Source of the DNA: Pseudomonadota bacterium
GTDB taxonomy: Bacteria > Pseudomonadota > Gammaproteobacteria > Burkholderiales > SG8-39
Length of the DNA: 64,000 nucleotides
Direction: 5' to 3'
Assembly: GCA_947455195.1 (NCBI GenBank)
Contig: CANGMI010000002.1
Span: 1-64,000 of the forward strand
The notes below the pieces were generated by a model. That model ran no database searches, was not told the DNA's origin, and saw only the letters and a list, made by a program, of their open reading frames with translations. A program made the translations under genes and the position numbers. Positions 47,253 through 56,617 of this stretch are shown piece by piece (position 1 is the first letter of the stretch; each line of letters starts with the position of its first letter).

Positions 47253-48683
47253 GAGCAGGGTCTGTATCGCAAGCCCGACCAGGGCGCAGGCGCCGATCAC
47301 CAGCATCACGTTGGCCTTCCAGCGCAGAAGGGCGACCGCGGCCCCTGCGGTGATGAGCCCGGCAACGAGATCGAATCGGCCGGCAATCCCGTCTGGCCAC
47401 AGCACATGAGCGGCAAAGAACACCGCCAGGCTGCCGATGACCCCGACCACCGCCGCCGTGATGGCGGTGAGGGGGGCTGTCACGCTAACCTGGCTGCGGG
47501 TTGACTCCACCAGCGGACCGCCCGCGAGAATTAAGAGGAAGGAGGGCAGAAAGGTGAACCAGGTCGCCACACAGGCGGCCAGTGCCCCGGCGAGAAACCG
47601 CGCGTCGGTGCCCAGTAGCGCCGATGCATGTCCGCCGACATAGCCCACGAAGCTCACGATCATGATGAGCGGACCCGGCGTCGTTTCACCCAGCGCGAGT
47701 CCGTCGATCATCTGTGCCGGTGTGAGCCAGTGGAACTGCTCGACCGCGCCCTGCCAGACATAGGGCAGCACCGCGTAGGCGCCACCGAAGGTGAGGAGGG
47801 CGGCCTTGGTGAAGAACCAGCCCATCTGCGCGAGCGTGTCATCCCAGCCGCGGAGGACAACAAGTATGCCCATCGGTATCAGCCACAGGAGGCTGGCAAT
47901 GCCCGTGATCCAGGCAAGGCGAGACCAGCGAAATCGGGCGTGCGGGGGGCGAGGCGTGTCGTCGTCGATGATCGGGCGAGCCGCAGGGGTCGCCTCGGTG
48001 CCCTCATGGGCCGAAGCGGTGGCCCCGCGCGCGTTTGGCGCGTGCCCACCCGCGGCCGACACGGTGTGTGGCGCGATGCGCCCGAGCACGTGGCCGATGA
48101 GTGCCGCGCCGATCACCAACGCCGGAAATGGCACGCCGAGGAGCGCGATCGCGACGAACGAGGCGGCGGCGATGAACCAGAGCGGGGCGTTGCGCAAGGT
48201 GCGCGAGCCGATGCGGTGTGCAGCCTGTACCACGATGGCGATCACCGCCGGCTTGATGCCCAGAAAGAGTCCTGCCACCAGAGGGGTGCTGCCCCAGGTC
48301 ATGTAGACCCATGAAAGCCCGATCATGAGGACAAGCGAAGGCAGCACGAAGAGCGAGCCGGCAAGGATGCCCCCCACCGTGCGATGCATCAGCCAGCCGA
48401 TGTAGGTGGCCAGCTGCTGCGCTTCGGGTCCGGGGAGCACCATGCAGTAGTTGAGGGCGTGGAGGAAACGCCGCTCGGAGAGCCAGCGGCGTTCATCGAC
48501 CAGCACCCGGTGCATGATCGCGATCTGCCCGGCGGGTCCGCCAAAGCTGATGAACCCGAGCTTGAGCCAGAATCTTGCGGCCTCCCGGAAGTCGATCGAT
48601 GCAGGGGCAGGCTGCGATGCGCTGGCAGGGGCAGGGGCAGGGGCGGTGGCCGTATCCGGGGCGCCCTGAGTCGATTCGGTCAC
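47250..48683 (-). CDS. chrA: ChrA-type chromate transporter (CHR superfamily, two-domain)
   Basis: A 477-residue inner-membrane protein with two homologous CHR halves. The N-terminal half has LGFISFGGPAGQIAIMHR and VLPGPEAQQLATYIG; the C-terminal half has LLTFGGAYAVLPYVWQ and LALGETTPGPLIMIVSFVGYVGG. The FGG and PGP motifs in both halves are family hallmarks. The halves are joined by a hydrophilic linker (~200-260). Two-domain CHR proteins export chromate, probably with the membrane potential or protons. It begins with GTG at 48683; the ribosome site is weak. No ChrB regulator is nearby, so a housekeeping or sulfate-linked role is also possible. It diverges from the TonB-dependent receptor gene. 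Confidence 0.88.
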   Translation of the reverse strand: MTESTQGAPDTATAPAPAPASASQPAPASIDFREAARFWLKLGFISFGGPAGQIAIMHRVLVDERRWLSERRFLHALNYCMVLPGPEAQQLATYIGWLMHRTVGGILAGSLFVLPSLVLMIGLSWVYMTWGSTPLVAGLFLGIKPAVIAIVVQAAHRIGSRTLRNAPLWFIAAASFVAIALLGVPFPALVIGAALIGHVLGRIAPHTVSAAGGHAPNARGATASAHEGTEATPAARPIIDDDTPRPPHARFRWSRLAWITGIASLLWLIPMGILVVLRGWDDTLAQMGWFFTKAALLTFGGAYAVLPYVWQGAVEQFHWLTPAQMIDGLALGETTPGPLIMIVSFVGYVGGHASALLGTDARFLAGALAACVATWFTFLPSFLLILAGGPLVESTRSQVSVTAPLTAITAAVVGVIGSLAVFFAAHVLWPDGIAGRFDLVAGLITAGAAVALLRWKANVMLVIGACALVGLAIQTLL

Positions 48684-48800
48684 GGGAGAGGGTGTCCTCG
48701 AGGAGGGCGACGGTGCGGGGACGCGCTGGAAAGTCTGTCCGCGATTCTATTCTATGATCCCGCACCGATCCGCAGCAGTTCCGACGCGACGTCCCATCTC

Positions 48801-50936
48801 ATGCACGCTTCCTCGTTTCTTTCGGTCCCCAGGCGCCGCAACGGCATTGCGCTGGCGCTGCTCGCGGTGCTTGCCTCGCCGGTACGTGCCGTCGATGCGC
48901 CCGGCGTCCGTGAGCCTGCCGCCTCGACCGGCACCGATGCACCGCTCGACGCGGTCGTCGTGAGTGCCAGCCGCACCGAGCAGCGCATCATGGATACCGC
49001 CGCTTCCATCGATGTCATCGGGCGGCAGCAGATCCAGGACGGGCAGGCTGCCTTCAACATGTCGGAGCCCCTGGCCCGTGCGCCCGGGCTCGTGGCGCTC
49101 AATCGTCAGAACTACGCCCAGGACCTCCTCATCTCCTCGCGCGGGTTTGGTGCCAATTCGACCTTCGGGGCGCGTGGCCTGCGCATCCTCGTCGATGGCA
49201 TCCCGGGCACCATGGCCGATGGCCAGGGACAGATCTCGCACATCGACCTGCCTTCGGCCGAACGGGTGGAAGTGCTGCGCGGACCTTTTTCGGTGCTCTA
49301 TGGCAATTCGGCCGGGGGGGTGGTGAGTGTCTTCACCGAGACCGGACGCCCGGGTCTGCATGCCACGCCCTACTTTTCGGCCGGGTCTTTCGGGCAGATG
49401 AAAGGCGGCCTCAAGGCCGACGGTGCCGATGGCGCGCGTGCCTTCGTGATCGACGCGGGCAGTTTGCGCACCCAGGGCTATCGCGAGCACGGCAACGCCG
49501 ACCGGCAGAATGCCAATGCGAAGATCGACCTTCGCATGGGCGATGACAGCACGCTCACGCTCATCGCCAACAATGTGTCCTTGAGCGCGCTCGATCCGCT
49601 CGGGTTGACCGCATCACAACTGGCGTTCGATCGACACGCGGCCGGTACCGGTGCCATCACCTACAACACCCGGAAGACGGTCAATCAGACCCAGGGCGGG
49701 TTGGTGTACACGCATCGGGTGAGCGCTTTTGATTCGTTCACCATCGCACCCTATCTGGGCGATCGCCAGACGATGCAGTTCCTTGCCACGGGCACCAACG
49801 GTGTCTTGCGCCTGCAGCGCAATTTCTACGGGCTCAACACCGCCTGGAACCACAGCGGCGAGGTTGCCACGATGCCGCTCAACCTGGTGGCGGGTATCGA
49901 AGGCGCCGGCAACGACGATCATCGCCTCGGGTACGCCAACACCGGGGGCAACCAGACCGGGGCTGCGACCCAGGATTACTCGATGCTCGCGCGCAGTCTC
50001 GATGGTTTTGCCCAGGCTTCGCTTCGCGCGAGCGATACGCTCGCCTTCACCACGGGGCTGCGGGCATCGCGCACCGCGCTCGAGTCGCAGAGCAATCTCA
50101 CCCCGTCGCAAAGTCCGGGCGGGCATGCCTACCGCGCACTGACCGGCATGGCTTCGGTGCAGTACGATCTTCGCGAGAAGACCAGCGTCTACCTCTCCTA
50201 TGGCACCGGCTTTGACACGCCGACGCTCAATCAGGTGTTCTACAGCCCGGCCTATGTGGCCAATCCCTCCAATCCCAACACCGGCAACATCGGCCTGCAG
50301 GCAGCGAGTACCCGGCAGGTCGAAGTCGGGCTGAAGAGCGCGCTCGGTCGGGGTGGGCGAGTGACACTTGCCCTCTTCGATGCGGGTACCACCAACGAGG
50401 TGGTGGTCGACAGCAGCGTGTCGGGCAAGACGGCCTTCGGCAACGCGCCGGCCACGCACCGCAAGGGGGTCGAACTCTCGCTGATGGCACCGCTCACCGA
50501 GGAGGTGCAGGCAAGCCTTGCCCTTGCTGCCATCGATGCGCGCGTCACCCAGACCTACCAGGGCTACAGCGGTACCACGGTGGTGTCGGGCAATCGCATC
50601 CCCGGCGTGCCCGGTCAGACCGCGTTTGGCGAACTCATGTGGCGACGGCCCGATCGGGCGCTCGAGATTGCGGCCGAAGCGCGTGCGGCAGCCACCATCG
50701 CGGCGAACGACGTCAACGGAGCCTGGTCGGGAGGCTATGGCGTGGTGGCGCTGCGCGCCGTTGCCCGCCAGCGAGTCGCCCGCTGGAACATCAGCGAATT
50801 CGCGCGGGTCGACAATCTCTTTGACCGTGCCTATGTCGGCTCGGTCATCGTCAACCAGTCGTCGAGCCAGTTCTACGAAAGTGCGCCCGGACGCAACTGG
50901 CTGGTGGGTGTGCGTGCAAGCTACGACTTCGATTGA
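48801..50936 (+). CDS. TonB-dependent outer-membrane receptor
   Basis: A 711-residue receptor starting at the ATG at 48801; upstream in-frame codons lie opposite chrA and are ignored. A signal peptide (LALLAVLASPVRA) is followed by the TonB-box-like DAVVVSASR, the plug (~50-175: DTAASIDVIGRQQIQDGQ, ISSRGFGANSTFGARGLRILVDGIPG, VEVLRGPFSVLYGNSAGGVV) and a beta barrel ending in RASYDFD. The late barrel has FARVDNLFDRAYVGSV, as usual. Typical substrates are siderophores, metal chelates or other large nutrients; nothing here identifies which. I found no Fur box in the 117-bp divergent promoter region. ExbB/ExbD at 62814-63945 could energise it. Confidence 0.9.
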   Translation: MHASSFLSVPRRRNGIALALLAVLASPVRAVDAPGVREPAASTGTDAPLDAVVVSASRTEQRIMDTAASIDVIGRQQIQDGQAAFNMSEPLARAPGLVALNRQNYAQDLLISSRGFGANSTFGARGLRILVDGIPGTMADGQGQISHIDLPSAERVEVLRGPFSVLYGNSAGGVVSVFTETGRPGLHATPYFSAGSFGQMKGGLKADGADGARAFVIDAGSLRTQGYREHGNADRQNANAKIDLRMGDDSTLTLIANNVSLSALDPLGLTASQLAFDRHAAGTGAITYNTRKTVNQTQGGLVYTHRVSAFDSFTIAPYLGDRQTMQFLATGTNGVLRLQRNFYGLNTAWNHSGEVATMPLNLVAGIEGAGNDDHRLGYANTGGNQTGAATQDYSMLARSLDGFAQASLRASDTLAFTTGLRASRTALESQSNLTPSQSPGGHAYRALTGMASVQYDLREKTSVYLSYGTGFDTPTLNQVFYSPAYVANPSNPNTGNIGLQAASTRQVEVGLKSALGRGGRVTLALFDAGTTNEVVVDSSVSGKTAFGNAPATHRKGVELSLMAPLTEEVQASLALAAIDARVTQTYQGYSGTTVVSGNRIPGVPGQTAFGELMWRRPDRALEIAAEARAAATIAANDVNGAWSGGYGVVALRAVARQRVARWNISEFARVDNLFDRAYVGSVIVNQSSSQFYESAPGRNWLVGVRASYDFD

Positions 50937-50949
50937 CGGTTCATCGCTG

Positions 50950-50970
50950 CAGACGTGCGGGAAACGTCTG
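50950..50970 (+). terminator. Hairpin after the TonB-dependent receptor gene
   Basis: CAGACGT, a 7-base loop and ACGTCTG form a perfect 7-bp stem 14 bases after the receptor stop. No T-run follows, so it may be a weak or factor-assisted terminator or a protein-binding palindrome. Confidence 0.4.
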
Positions 50971-50976
50971 GATATG

Positions 50977-50991
50977 GTTCAATGATTGAAC
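50977..50991. promoter_or_regulatory. Operator-like palindrome upstream of the hydrolase-monooxygenase cluster
   Basis: GTTCAAT-G-ATTGAAC is a perfect 7-1-7 palindrome in the 197-bp gap before the hydrolase start at 51134. Its symmetry fits a dimeric repressor (for example GntR- or IclR-like). No regulator gene is in the window. Confidence 0.45.
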
Positions 50992-51133
50992 AAAGCAGCG
51001 ACAGACTGCCGCCCGTTGCGGTCAGGGTCGACCGGATGCGAAGCCCTGGCGGGCAGCCTCCGGTGGCCGCGGCACGACAGGGCGTCGATGGTTACGCAGG
51101 GTGCGTGGCCGGTTTCAATGGAAGGAGCATCGA

Positions 51134-51916
51134 TTGGCAACCAGAAAAGTCTCCCTGCCCGGGGTGGATCTCGAAGTGTTTGATGGCGGCTCGGGTGCGC
51201 CACTCGTATTCCTGCATGGCGCGAGCGGTTTCAACGCCGGTTCGCCCTTTGTCGATGCGCTCGCTGCCCGGCGTCGGTTGATTGCGCCCTCGCATCCGGG
51301 CTTTGGTGGCTCTTCGCTGCCCGAATGGGTCGAAGTGCCGCCGGACATCGCGCACATTCATCTCGAACTCCTGGATGGGCTCGGCATCGACCGCGCGCAG
51401 CCCTTCGACCTCGTCGGCTGCTCGCTCGGTGGCTGGATCGCGGCCGAGATGGCCGTACTGATCCCGGCCCGCATCCGACGTCTGGTGCTGGTGGGGCCGG
51501 TGGGTGTGAAGACCGGGCCGATCGACACGCTGGACATTCCCGACATCTACACGCTGCCGGCGGCTGCGGTCGACAAGTGCCTCTATCACGAACCGGCGCG
51601 CTGGAAGCTCGACCCATCCACCATGACCGACAAGGAACTCGAGGTCATGGTGCGCAATCGCGAGACCACGGCACTCCTCACCTGGGAGCCCTGGATGCAC
51701 AACCCGAAACTGCGGCATCGCCTGCACCGGGTCAGTGCGCCCACGCTCTTCATCCGGGGTGAGAGTGACGGCCTCGTGTCGGCCGAGTACCTCGCACGCT
51801 ACGCGGCCCTCGTGCCCGGTGCCACCATCAGCACCATCGCGGCTGCGGGCCATGTGCCGCACATCGAGCAGCCCGAAGCCTTCGTGCGTACCGTATTCGA
51901 CTTCCTCGACGCCTAG
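51134..51916 (+). CDS. Alpha/beta hydrolase (meta-cleavage-hydrolase-like fold)
   Basis: A 260-residue hydrolase. I take TTG at 51134 as start because GAAGGAG ends six bases before it; GTG at 51101 is the in-frame alternative. Catalytic elements are LVFLHGASGFN, the nucleophile elbow LVGCSLGGW (Ser), the Asp in FIRGESDGLVS and the His in AAGHVPHIEQPE, so the triad is complete. Size and motifs fit carboxylesterases, enol-lactone hydrolases or C-C hydrolases of aromatic and terpenoid breakdown. It is followed after 33 bp by a luciferase-like monooxygenase, suggesting hydrolysis before or after flavin-dependent oxidation. Substrate unknown. Confidence 0.85.
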   Translation: MATRKVSLPGVDLEVFDGGSGAPLVFLHGASGFNAGSPFVDALAARRRLIAPSHPGFGGSSLPEWVEVPPDIAHIHLELLDGLGIDRAQPFDLVGCSLGGWIAAEMAVLIPARIRRLVLVGPVGVKTGPIDTLDIPDIYTLPAAAVDKCLYHEPARWKLDPSTMTDKELEVMVRNRETTALLTWEPWMHNPKLRHRLHRVSAPTLFIRGESDGLVSAEYLARYAALVPGATISTIAAAGHVPHIEQPEAFVRTVFDFLDA

Positions 51917-51949
51917 AGCGCGCTCGATCGATCTGGAGATCACCGATTC

Positions 51950-53173
51950 ATGAAAGCCTGGCACTTCAGCGAGACTGCCTACCCTTACCTGCCGCCTGCC
52001 TCCGAGTACGAGTCGATTCGCGTCAGCCTGCCCAACAGGCACTACGACCCGGTGAAGGGTGCCGAACTCTGGGATCGTTACCTCGACGAGTGGTGCATCG
52101 CCGAGGACGAGGGGCTCGAGATCATGATGAACGAGCACCATCAGACGGCCACCTGCGTCGATCCGGCGGCACCGCTCATTCTTGCCGCGATGGCCCGCCT
52201 GACGAAGAAGGCGCGCCTGCTCATTCTGGGCAACCCCATCGCCAACCGGCGCCAGCCGGTGCGCATCGCCGAGGAGATGGCCCTCATCGACGTGCTCTCC
52301 AAGGGGCGGGTCGAGGCGGGCTTCGTGCGCGGCGTGCCCTATGAACTTTCACCGGCCAACAGCAACCCGGTGCGCACCAACGAGCGTCACTGGGAAGCGC
52401 TCGACCTCATCGTGCGGGCCTGGACGAACACGAGCGGTCCCGCGAGCTTCGAGGGCCAGTTCTTCCACCATCGCAACATCAACATCTGGCCGCGCCCCTA
52501 CCAGGCGCCACACCCGCCGGTGTGGGTCAGCACCACGAGCCCGGGCGGTGCGACCCGCGTCGGTCAGAATGGCTACATCCAGGCCACCTTCCTCACCGGG
52601 TTCGATGGCACGCGCGCCGTGTTCGACTCCTACCGCAAGGGCTGGCGCGCGGCCGGTCGTGGCAACGACATTCCGAACCATCGGCTCGCCTACGCGGCGC
52701 TGGTTTACGTTGCGCCCGACGAAGCACAGGCGCGTGCCGGTGCCGAGAAACTGCTCTGGTATGTCACCGCCAACAAGGTGTCGCCGCAGTTCGCCAATCC
52801 GCCCGGCTACGTGAACGCGAGCGCCGTGGTGCAGATGATGCGCGGTGCCTCGCATCCACTCTCGGCCTTCAAGGCCAATGCATCGGTCGACAAGGCCATC
52901 GAGTCGGGCATCATGTTTGCCGGCACGCCGGATCAGGTGCGCGCCCAGATTGCCCGCTTCTACGATCACGTGGGTGGCTTCGGGCACCTGCTCAACATGG
53001 GGCAGGCCGGTTTCCTCGAGCACGACGAAACGGTACTCGGTATCCGCACCTTCGCTCGCGAGGTCTACCCGTGGTTGAAGGAAAACTACCCTGACACCGC
53101 CATCTCGGGCTTCGAGTCTCAGAGACTGGCGGTTGCCAATGGTGCAGCGGGCTGGAAGGGCCCGCTCGTGTGA
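51950..53173 (+). CDS. Luciferase-like (LLM class) flavin-dependent monooxygenase
   Basis: A 407-residue TIM-barrel oxidoreductase related to bacterial luciferase and alkanal or nitrilotriacetate monooxygenases. Visible hallmarks are EDEGLEIMMNEHH in the first third, LLILGNPIANRRQPVRIAEEMALIDVLSKGRVEAGFVRG (the conserved FMN/strand region), WPRPYQAPHPPVWVS and GTPDQVRAQIARFYDHVGGFGHLL near the end. It probably uses FMNH2 supplied by a separate reductase, none of which is in the window. The ATG at 51950 follows GGAG. The stop overlaps the next gene by four bases, linking it to the 2OG oxygenase-like protein. Confidence 0.9.
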   Translation: MKAWHFSETAYPYLPPASEYESIRVSLPNRHYDPVKGAELWDRYLDEWCIAEDEGLEIMMNEHHQTATCVDPAAPLILAAMARLTKKARLLILGNPIANRRQPVRIAEEMALIDVLSKGRVEAGFVRGVPYELSPANSNPVRTNERHWEALDLIVRAWTNTSGPASFEGQFFHHRNINIWPRPYQAPHPPVWVSTTSPGGATRVGQNGYIQATFLTGFDGTRAVFDSYRKGWRAAGRGNDIPNHRLAYAALVYVAPDEAQARAGAEKLLWYVTANKVSPQFANPPGYVNASAVVQMMRGASHPLSAFKANASVDKAIESGIMFAGTPDQVRAQIARFYDHVGGFGHLLNMGQAGFLEHDETVLGIRTFAREVYPWLKENYPDTAISGFESQRLAVANGAAGWKGPLV

Positions 53174-53781
53174 GTGCATCCATGCACATGAACCGGCTCT
53201 TTCCGGTTCATGTGGCGCAGTTCGATTTCGACGAGGCGTTCCAGACCCGGGTACGTGCCCGGGTCAATCGTTATCTGGAGTCGGCGCGGGCCCGACGCGA
53301 CATCGCGGGCTCACCCACCGATGTGGTCGATACGTCGTATTTTTCGGGCCGTTCGGTGCTCGCCGATGCCGGGCTCGAGGAGTTGCGCGATGCGATCCTC
53401 GATGCCGCCCGGCAGTATCTGGACTGCTTCGGGGCCGGTGACATGCCACTGGCCATCGAGCACTCCTGGATCAATCTCTTCCGGCCCGGGATGCAGGAGA
53501 GCGAGCATGCGCATGAGGGCAGCGTGCTCTCGTGCAGTTATTACGTCGATGCGCTTCCTCACTGCGGCGACTTTCTCGTGCCCGATCCGATCGGCGCACG
53601 GCGCATCCACCGCACGTTTCTGGGTCTGTCGGGCCGCACGGCCGATGGCGAGGCCAGTGCGCGCTTCGTGCCGCAACCCGGGCGCCTGGTGATGTTCGAA
53701 TCCTGGATACCGCACGCGGTGCTGGGCAACAAGTCGGGCGACACGCGAATCTCGATCGCGACGAATCTGAAGCGGCGCTGA
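53170..53781 (+). CDS. Putative 2-oxoglutarate/Fe(II) oxygenase (TIGR02466-like)
   Basis: A 203-residue protein starting at GTG 53170, with GGAAGGG nine bases upstream and a four-base overlap with the monooxygenase gene; ATG 53182 is the alternative. Features of this uncharacterised cupin-type family are LFPVHVAQFDF at the start, HSWINLFRPGMQESEHAHEGSVLSCSYYVD (His/Glu metal-site region), PGRLVMFESWIPHAV (distal His) and DTRISIATNLK, whose Arg could bind 2-oxoglutarate. The likely role is a hydroxylation in the same pathway as its two upstream neighbours. The family assignment comes from motif memory; the reaction is not known. Confidence 0.72.
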   Translation: MSASMHMNRLFPVHVAQFDFDEAFQTRVRARVNRYLESARARRDIAGSPTDVVDTSYFSGRSVLADAGLEELRDAILDAARQYLDCFGAGDMPLAIEHSWINLFRPGMQESEHAHEGSVLSCSYYVDALPHCGDFLVPDPIGARRIHRTFLGLSGRTADGEASARFVPQPGRLVMFESWIPHAVLGNKSGDTRISIATNLKRR

Positions 53782-53975
53782 GCCGACGTCGGTTCGGGTC
53801 TTCGGGTTGCCCCGGGCGACACCGGATCGGTCGTGGTTCCTCCCGTCGGGTTTCCGGCCCGGGTGGGTGCGCCTCGAGACTTTGCTCCCGGGGGGTGCGT
53901 CGTCCGGGCGCTCGGGGTAGCATCGCACCCTGATGAGGGCCGATCGGCCCCGCGAATTCGAGGAGACACCCCCAA

Positions 53976-54443
53976 GTGGCCACCATCAATGTGAACGGGC
54001 GCTCGATGAAGGTCGACGCGAGCCCCGATACGCCCGTGCTCTGGGTCCTGCGCGATGAACTCGGCATGACCGGCACCAAGTTCGGCTGTGGCATGGCCCT
54101 CTGTGGCGCCTGCACCGTGCATCTGGATGGCGCCCCCGTGCGCTCCTGCTCGCTGCCGGTGTCGGCTGCGGTCGGGCATCGCATCACGACCATCGAAGCG
54201 ATGAGCGGCACGCCTGTCGGCAAGGCGGTGCAGACCTCCTGGGTTGCCAACGACGTGCCGCAGTGCGGTTACTGCCAGTCGGGCCAGATCATGAGCGCGA
54301 GTGCGCTCCTTGCGAAGAACCGCAAGCCCAGCGATGCCGATATCGATCAGGCCATGTCGGGCAACATCTGCCGTTGCGGCACCTACAACCAGATCAGGGC
54401 CGCCATCAAGCAGGCAGCCGCTTCGCTCAACGGGAGGGCGTGA
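53976..54443 (+). CDS. [2Fe-2S] small subunit, isoquinoline 1-oxidoreductase alpha type
   Basis: A 155-residue iron-sulfur subunit of a xanthine-oxidase-family molybdoenzyme. The plant-type ferredoxin cluster ligands are in [18 protein letters not shown] plus the Cys in VRSCSLPV. The second cluster's ligands are in [12 protein letters not shown] and [12 protein letters not shown]. It begins with GTG at 53976 behind AGGAG. Directly downstream is the matching large subunit (IorB-like). This subunit has no Tat signal of its own and is presumably exported folded together with the Tat-bearing large subunit. Electrons would pass to a cytochrome or quinone, as no FAD subunit is encoded. Substrate not predictable. 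Confidence 0.9.
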   Translation: MATINVNGRSMKVDASPDTPVLWVLRDELGMTGTKFGCGMALCGACTVHLDGAPVRSCSLPVSAAVGHRITTIEAMSGTPVGKAVQTSWVANDVPQCGYCQSGQIMSASALLAKNRKPSDADIDQAMSGNICRCGTYNQIRAAIKQAAASLNGRA

Positions 54444-54445
54444 TC

Positions 54446-56617
54446 ATGACCGACATCCGCAATCTGAGCCGTGGCAAGGCCCTCGGCACCACTTCGCGAC
54501 GTGATTTCCTGCGTGCCACCGGGCTTGCGGCCGGTGGCCTCACGCTCGGCTTCGCCCTGCCAGTCGCCAGTCGCCTTGCACTGGCTGCCGCGCCCGCTGA
54601 CACCCCGATCAACGCGTTCCTGCGCATTGCAGCCGATGGTACCTGCACCGTGGTGTGCGGGCTCTCGGAGATGGGGCAGGGGGTTCACACCTCGATTCCG
54701 ATGCTCATTGCCGAGGAACTCGACGCTGACTGGGCTCGTGTGAAGGTCGAACAGGCGCCCGTCGACAAGGCCTACTCGAACCCGATCTTCGGGATGCAGG
54801 CCACCGGTGGCTCGACCTCGATTCGCGGCCACTGGGAGCCGATGCGCAAGGTGGGTGCCACCGCCCGCGCCATGCTCGTGGGTGCCGCGGCCGAGACCTG
54901 GAAGGTGCCGGCAAGCGAGTGCCGTACCGAGCGCGGTCAGGTCATTCACGCAAGCGGCAAGCGCCTCGCCTATGGCAAGCTGGCCGCCGCCGCGGCGAAG
55001 CAGCCCGTCCCCGAGACGGTCACGTTGAAGGACGCATCGAAGTTCACGATTCTCGGGCGCAATCTGCGCCGGCTCGATACCCCGCCGAAGGTGAACGGCA
55101 GCGCCAAGTACGGCATCGACGTGCGTCTGCCGGGCATGCTCACCGCCGTGATGGCGCGGCTGCCGGTACCGGGCGCGAAGGTGGTGTCGTTCGATGCCAC
55201 CAAGGCGAGGGCCGTGCCCGGCGTGCGTCAGGTGCTGCAGATTCCGTCAGGTGTTGCCGTGCTGGCCGATGGCTACTGGGCGGCGAAGAAGGGGCGTGAT
55301 GCGCTCGAGATCCAGTGGGATGCCGGCATCAGTGGCAACCTCTCCTCGGCGAGCGTGTCGGCCATGCTCGCCGATGGCGCAGCACGCGCAGGCGCGGTGG
55401 CGCACACCGTGGGTGATGTTGCGGCGGTGAAGCCTGCCCGCACGCTCGAGGCGAGCTACGAGGCACCGTATCTGTCGCACACCTGCATGGAGCCCCTGAA
55501 CTGCACCGCCTGGGTCCATGATGGCGAGGCCGAGATCTGGTCGGGCACGCAGTCGCAAGGGCCTTCGCAAGGCATCGTGAGCCAGATTGCGGGTGTCGCC
55601 CCGGGCAAGGTCAAGATCAACACCCAGTATCTCGGTGGGGGCTTCGGTCGGCGTTTCGCCCCCGATTTCACGATCGACGCGGCCATGCTTTCCAAGGCGG
55701 CTGGCGTGCCGGTGAAACTCGTCTACACCCGCGAAGATGACACGCAGGCCTGGTTCTACCGGCCGGCCGGTGTCACCCGCTTCACCGCCGGGCTCGACGC
55801 CAGTGGTGTGGCGCAGTCGTTCACCGCAACCGTGGCGTCTCCCTCGATCATGGAGTCTTCGGGGTTCATGAAGATTCCGGCCAATGGTGTGGATCACTTT
55901 GCGGTGGAAGGCACCGAAGACCACCCCTACGACTTTCCCAACCAGCGCATCGACTACTCGCGGGTCGAGCCGGGCGTGCGCGTCTGGTTCTGGCGCTCGG
56001 TCGGTCACTCGCAGAACATCTTCTTCACCGAGAGTTTCGTGGACGAGATGGCGGGTGCGGCGGGCAAGGATCCGTTCGAGTACCGGCGAGGCCTGCTCAG
56101 TCGCCAGCCGCGTTACCGCGCAGCGCTCGAACTGGCTGCCGAACGCGCCGGTTGGGGCAAGCCCTTGCCGGCCGGTGTCCATCGGGGCATCGCGGTCGGG
56201 CAGTCCTTCGGCAGCTATGTGGCCGAAGTGGCTGAAGTATCGGTGGCTGCCGATGGCTCGATCAAGGTGCATCGGGTCGTGTGCGCCGTCGATTGCGGCC
56301 AGGTGGTGAACCCCGAAATCGTCAAGCGCCAGATGGAGAGCGCGATCATCTATGGCATGACGGCGGCCCTGTACGGACGCATCACGCTGAAGGATGGTCG
56401 GGTCGAGCAGGGCAACTTCGACACCTACCCGATGGTACGCATCAATGAGGTGCCGACGATCGAAGTGCACATCGTGCCGAGCACCGAGAAGCCCGGTGGT
56501 GTCGGCGAGCCTGGCCTGCCGCCCTTTGCACCGGCCGTGGCCAACGCGATCTTTGCTGCCACCGGCAAGCGTCTGCGTGAACTGCCCTTCGATACGTCGC
56601 AGTTGAAGAGGGCGTAG
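54446..56617 (+). CDS. Molybdopterin large subunit, isoquinoline 1-oxidoreductase beta (IorB) type
   Basis: A 723-residue catalytic subunit starting at ATG 54446, eight bases after GGGAGG, two bases after the small-subunit stop. A twin-arginine signal ([17 protein letters not shown]) predicts periplasmic export. Family elements are [71 protein letters not shown] and, at the end, [20 protein letters not shown], whose Glu fits the catalytic Glu. The IorB-type fusion carries both Mo-cofactor-binding halves. Close relatives oxidise N-heterocycles, aldehydes or sulfoxides. Its stop shares one base with the start of a second large subunit. Confidence 0.9.
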   Translation: MTDIRNLSRGKALGTTSRRDFLRATGLAAGGLTLGFALPVASRLALAAAPADTPINAFLRIAADGTCTVVCGLSEMGQGVHTSIPMLIAEELDADWARVKVEQAPVDKAYSNPIFGMQATGGSTSIRGHWEPMRKVGATARAMLVGAAAETWKVPASECRTERGQVIHASGKRLAYGKLAAAAAKQPVPETVTLKDASKFTILGRNLRRLDTPPKVNGSAKYGIDVRLPGMLTAVMARLPVPGAKVVSFDATKARAVPGVRQVLQIPSGVAVLADGYWAAKKGRDALEIQWDAGISGNLSSASVSAMLADGAARAGAVAHTVGDVAAVKPARTLEASYEAPYLSHTCMEPLNCTAWVHDGEAEIWSGTQSQGPSQGIVSQIAGVAPGKVKINTQYLGGGFGRRFAPDFTIDAAMLSKAAGVPVKLVYTREDDTQAWFYRPAGVTRFTAGLDASGVAQSFTATVASPSIMESSGFMKIPANGVDHFAVEGTEDHPYDFPNQRIDYSRVEPGVRVWFWRSVGHSQNIFFTESFVDEMAGAAGKDPFEYRRGLLSRQPRYRAALELAAERAGWGKPLPAGVHRGIAVGQSFGSYVAEVAEVSVAADGSIKVHRVVCAVDCGQVVNPEIVKRQMESAIIYGMTAALYGRITLKDGRVEQGNFDTYPMVRINEVPTIEVHIVPSTEKPGGVGEPGLPPFAPAVANAIFAATGKRLRELPFDTSQLKRA

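Noticed and set aside
48384-48800. Longer N-terminus for the TonB-dependent receptor
   Set aside because: The in-frame upstream stretch lies antisense to chrA and has no signal peptide, whereas the ATG at 48801 starts a typical one.
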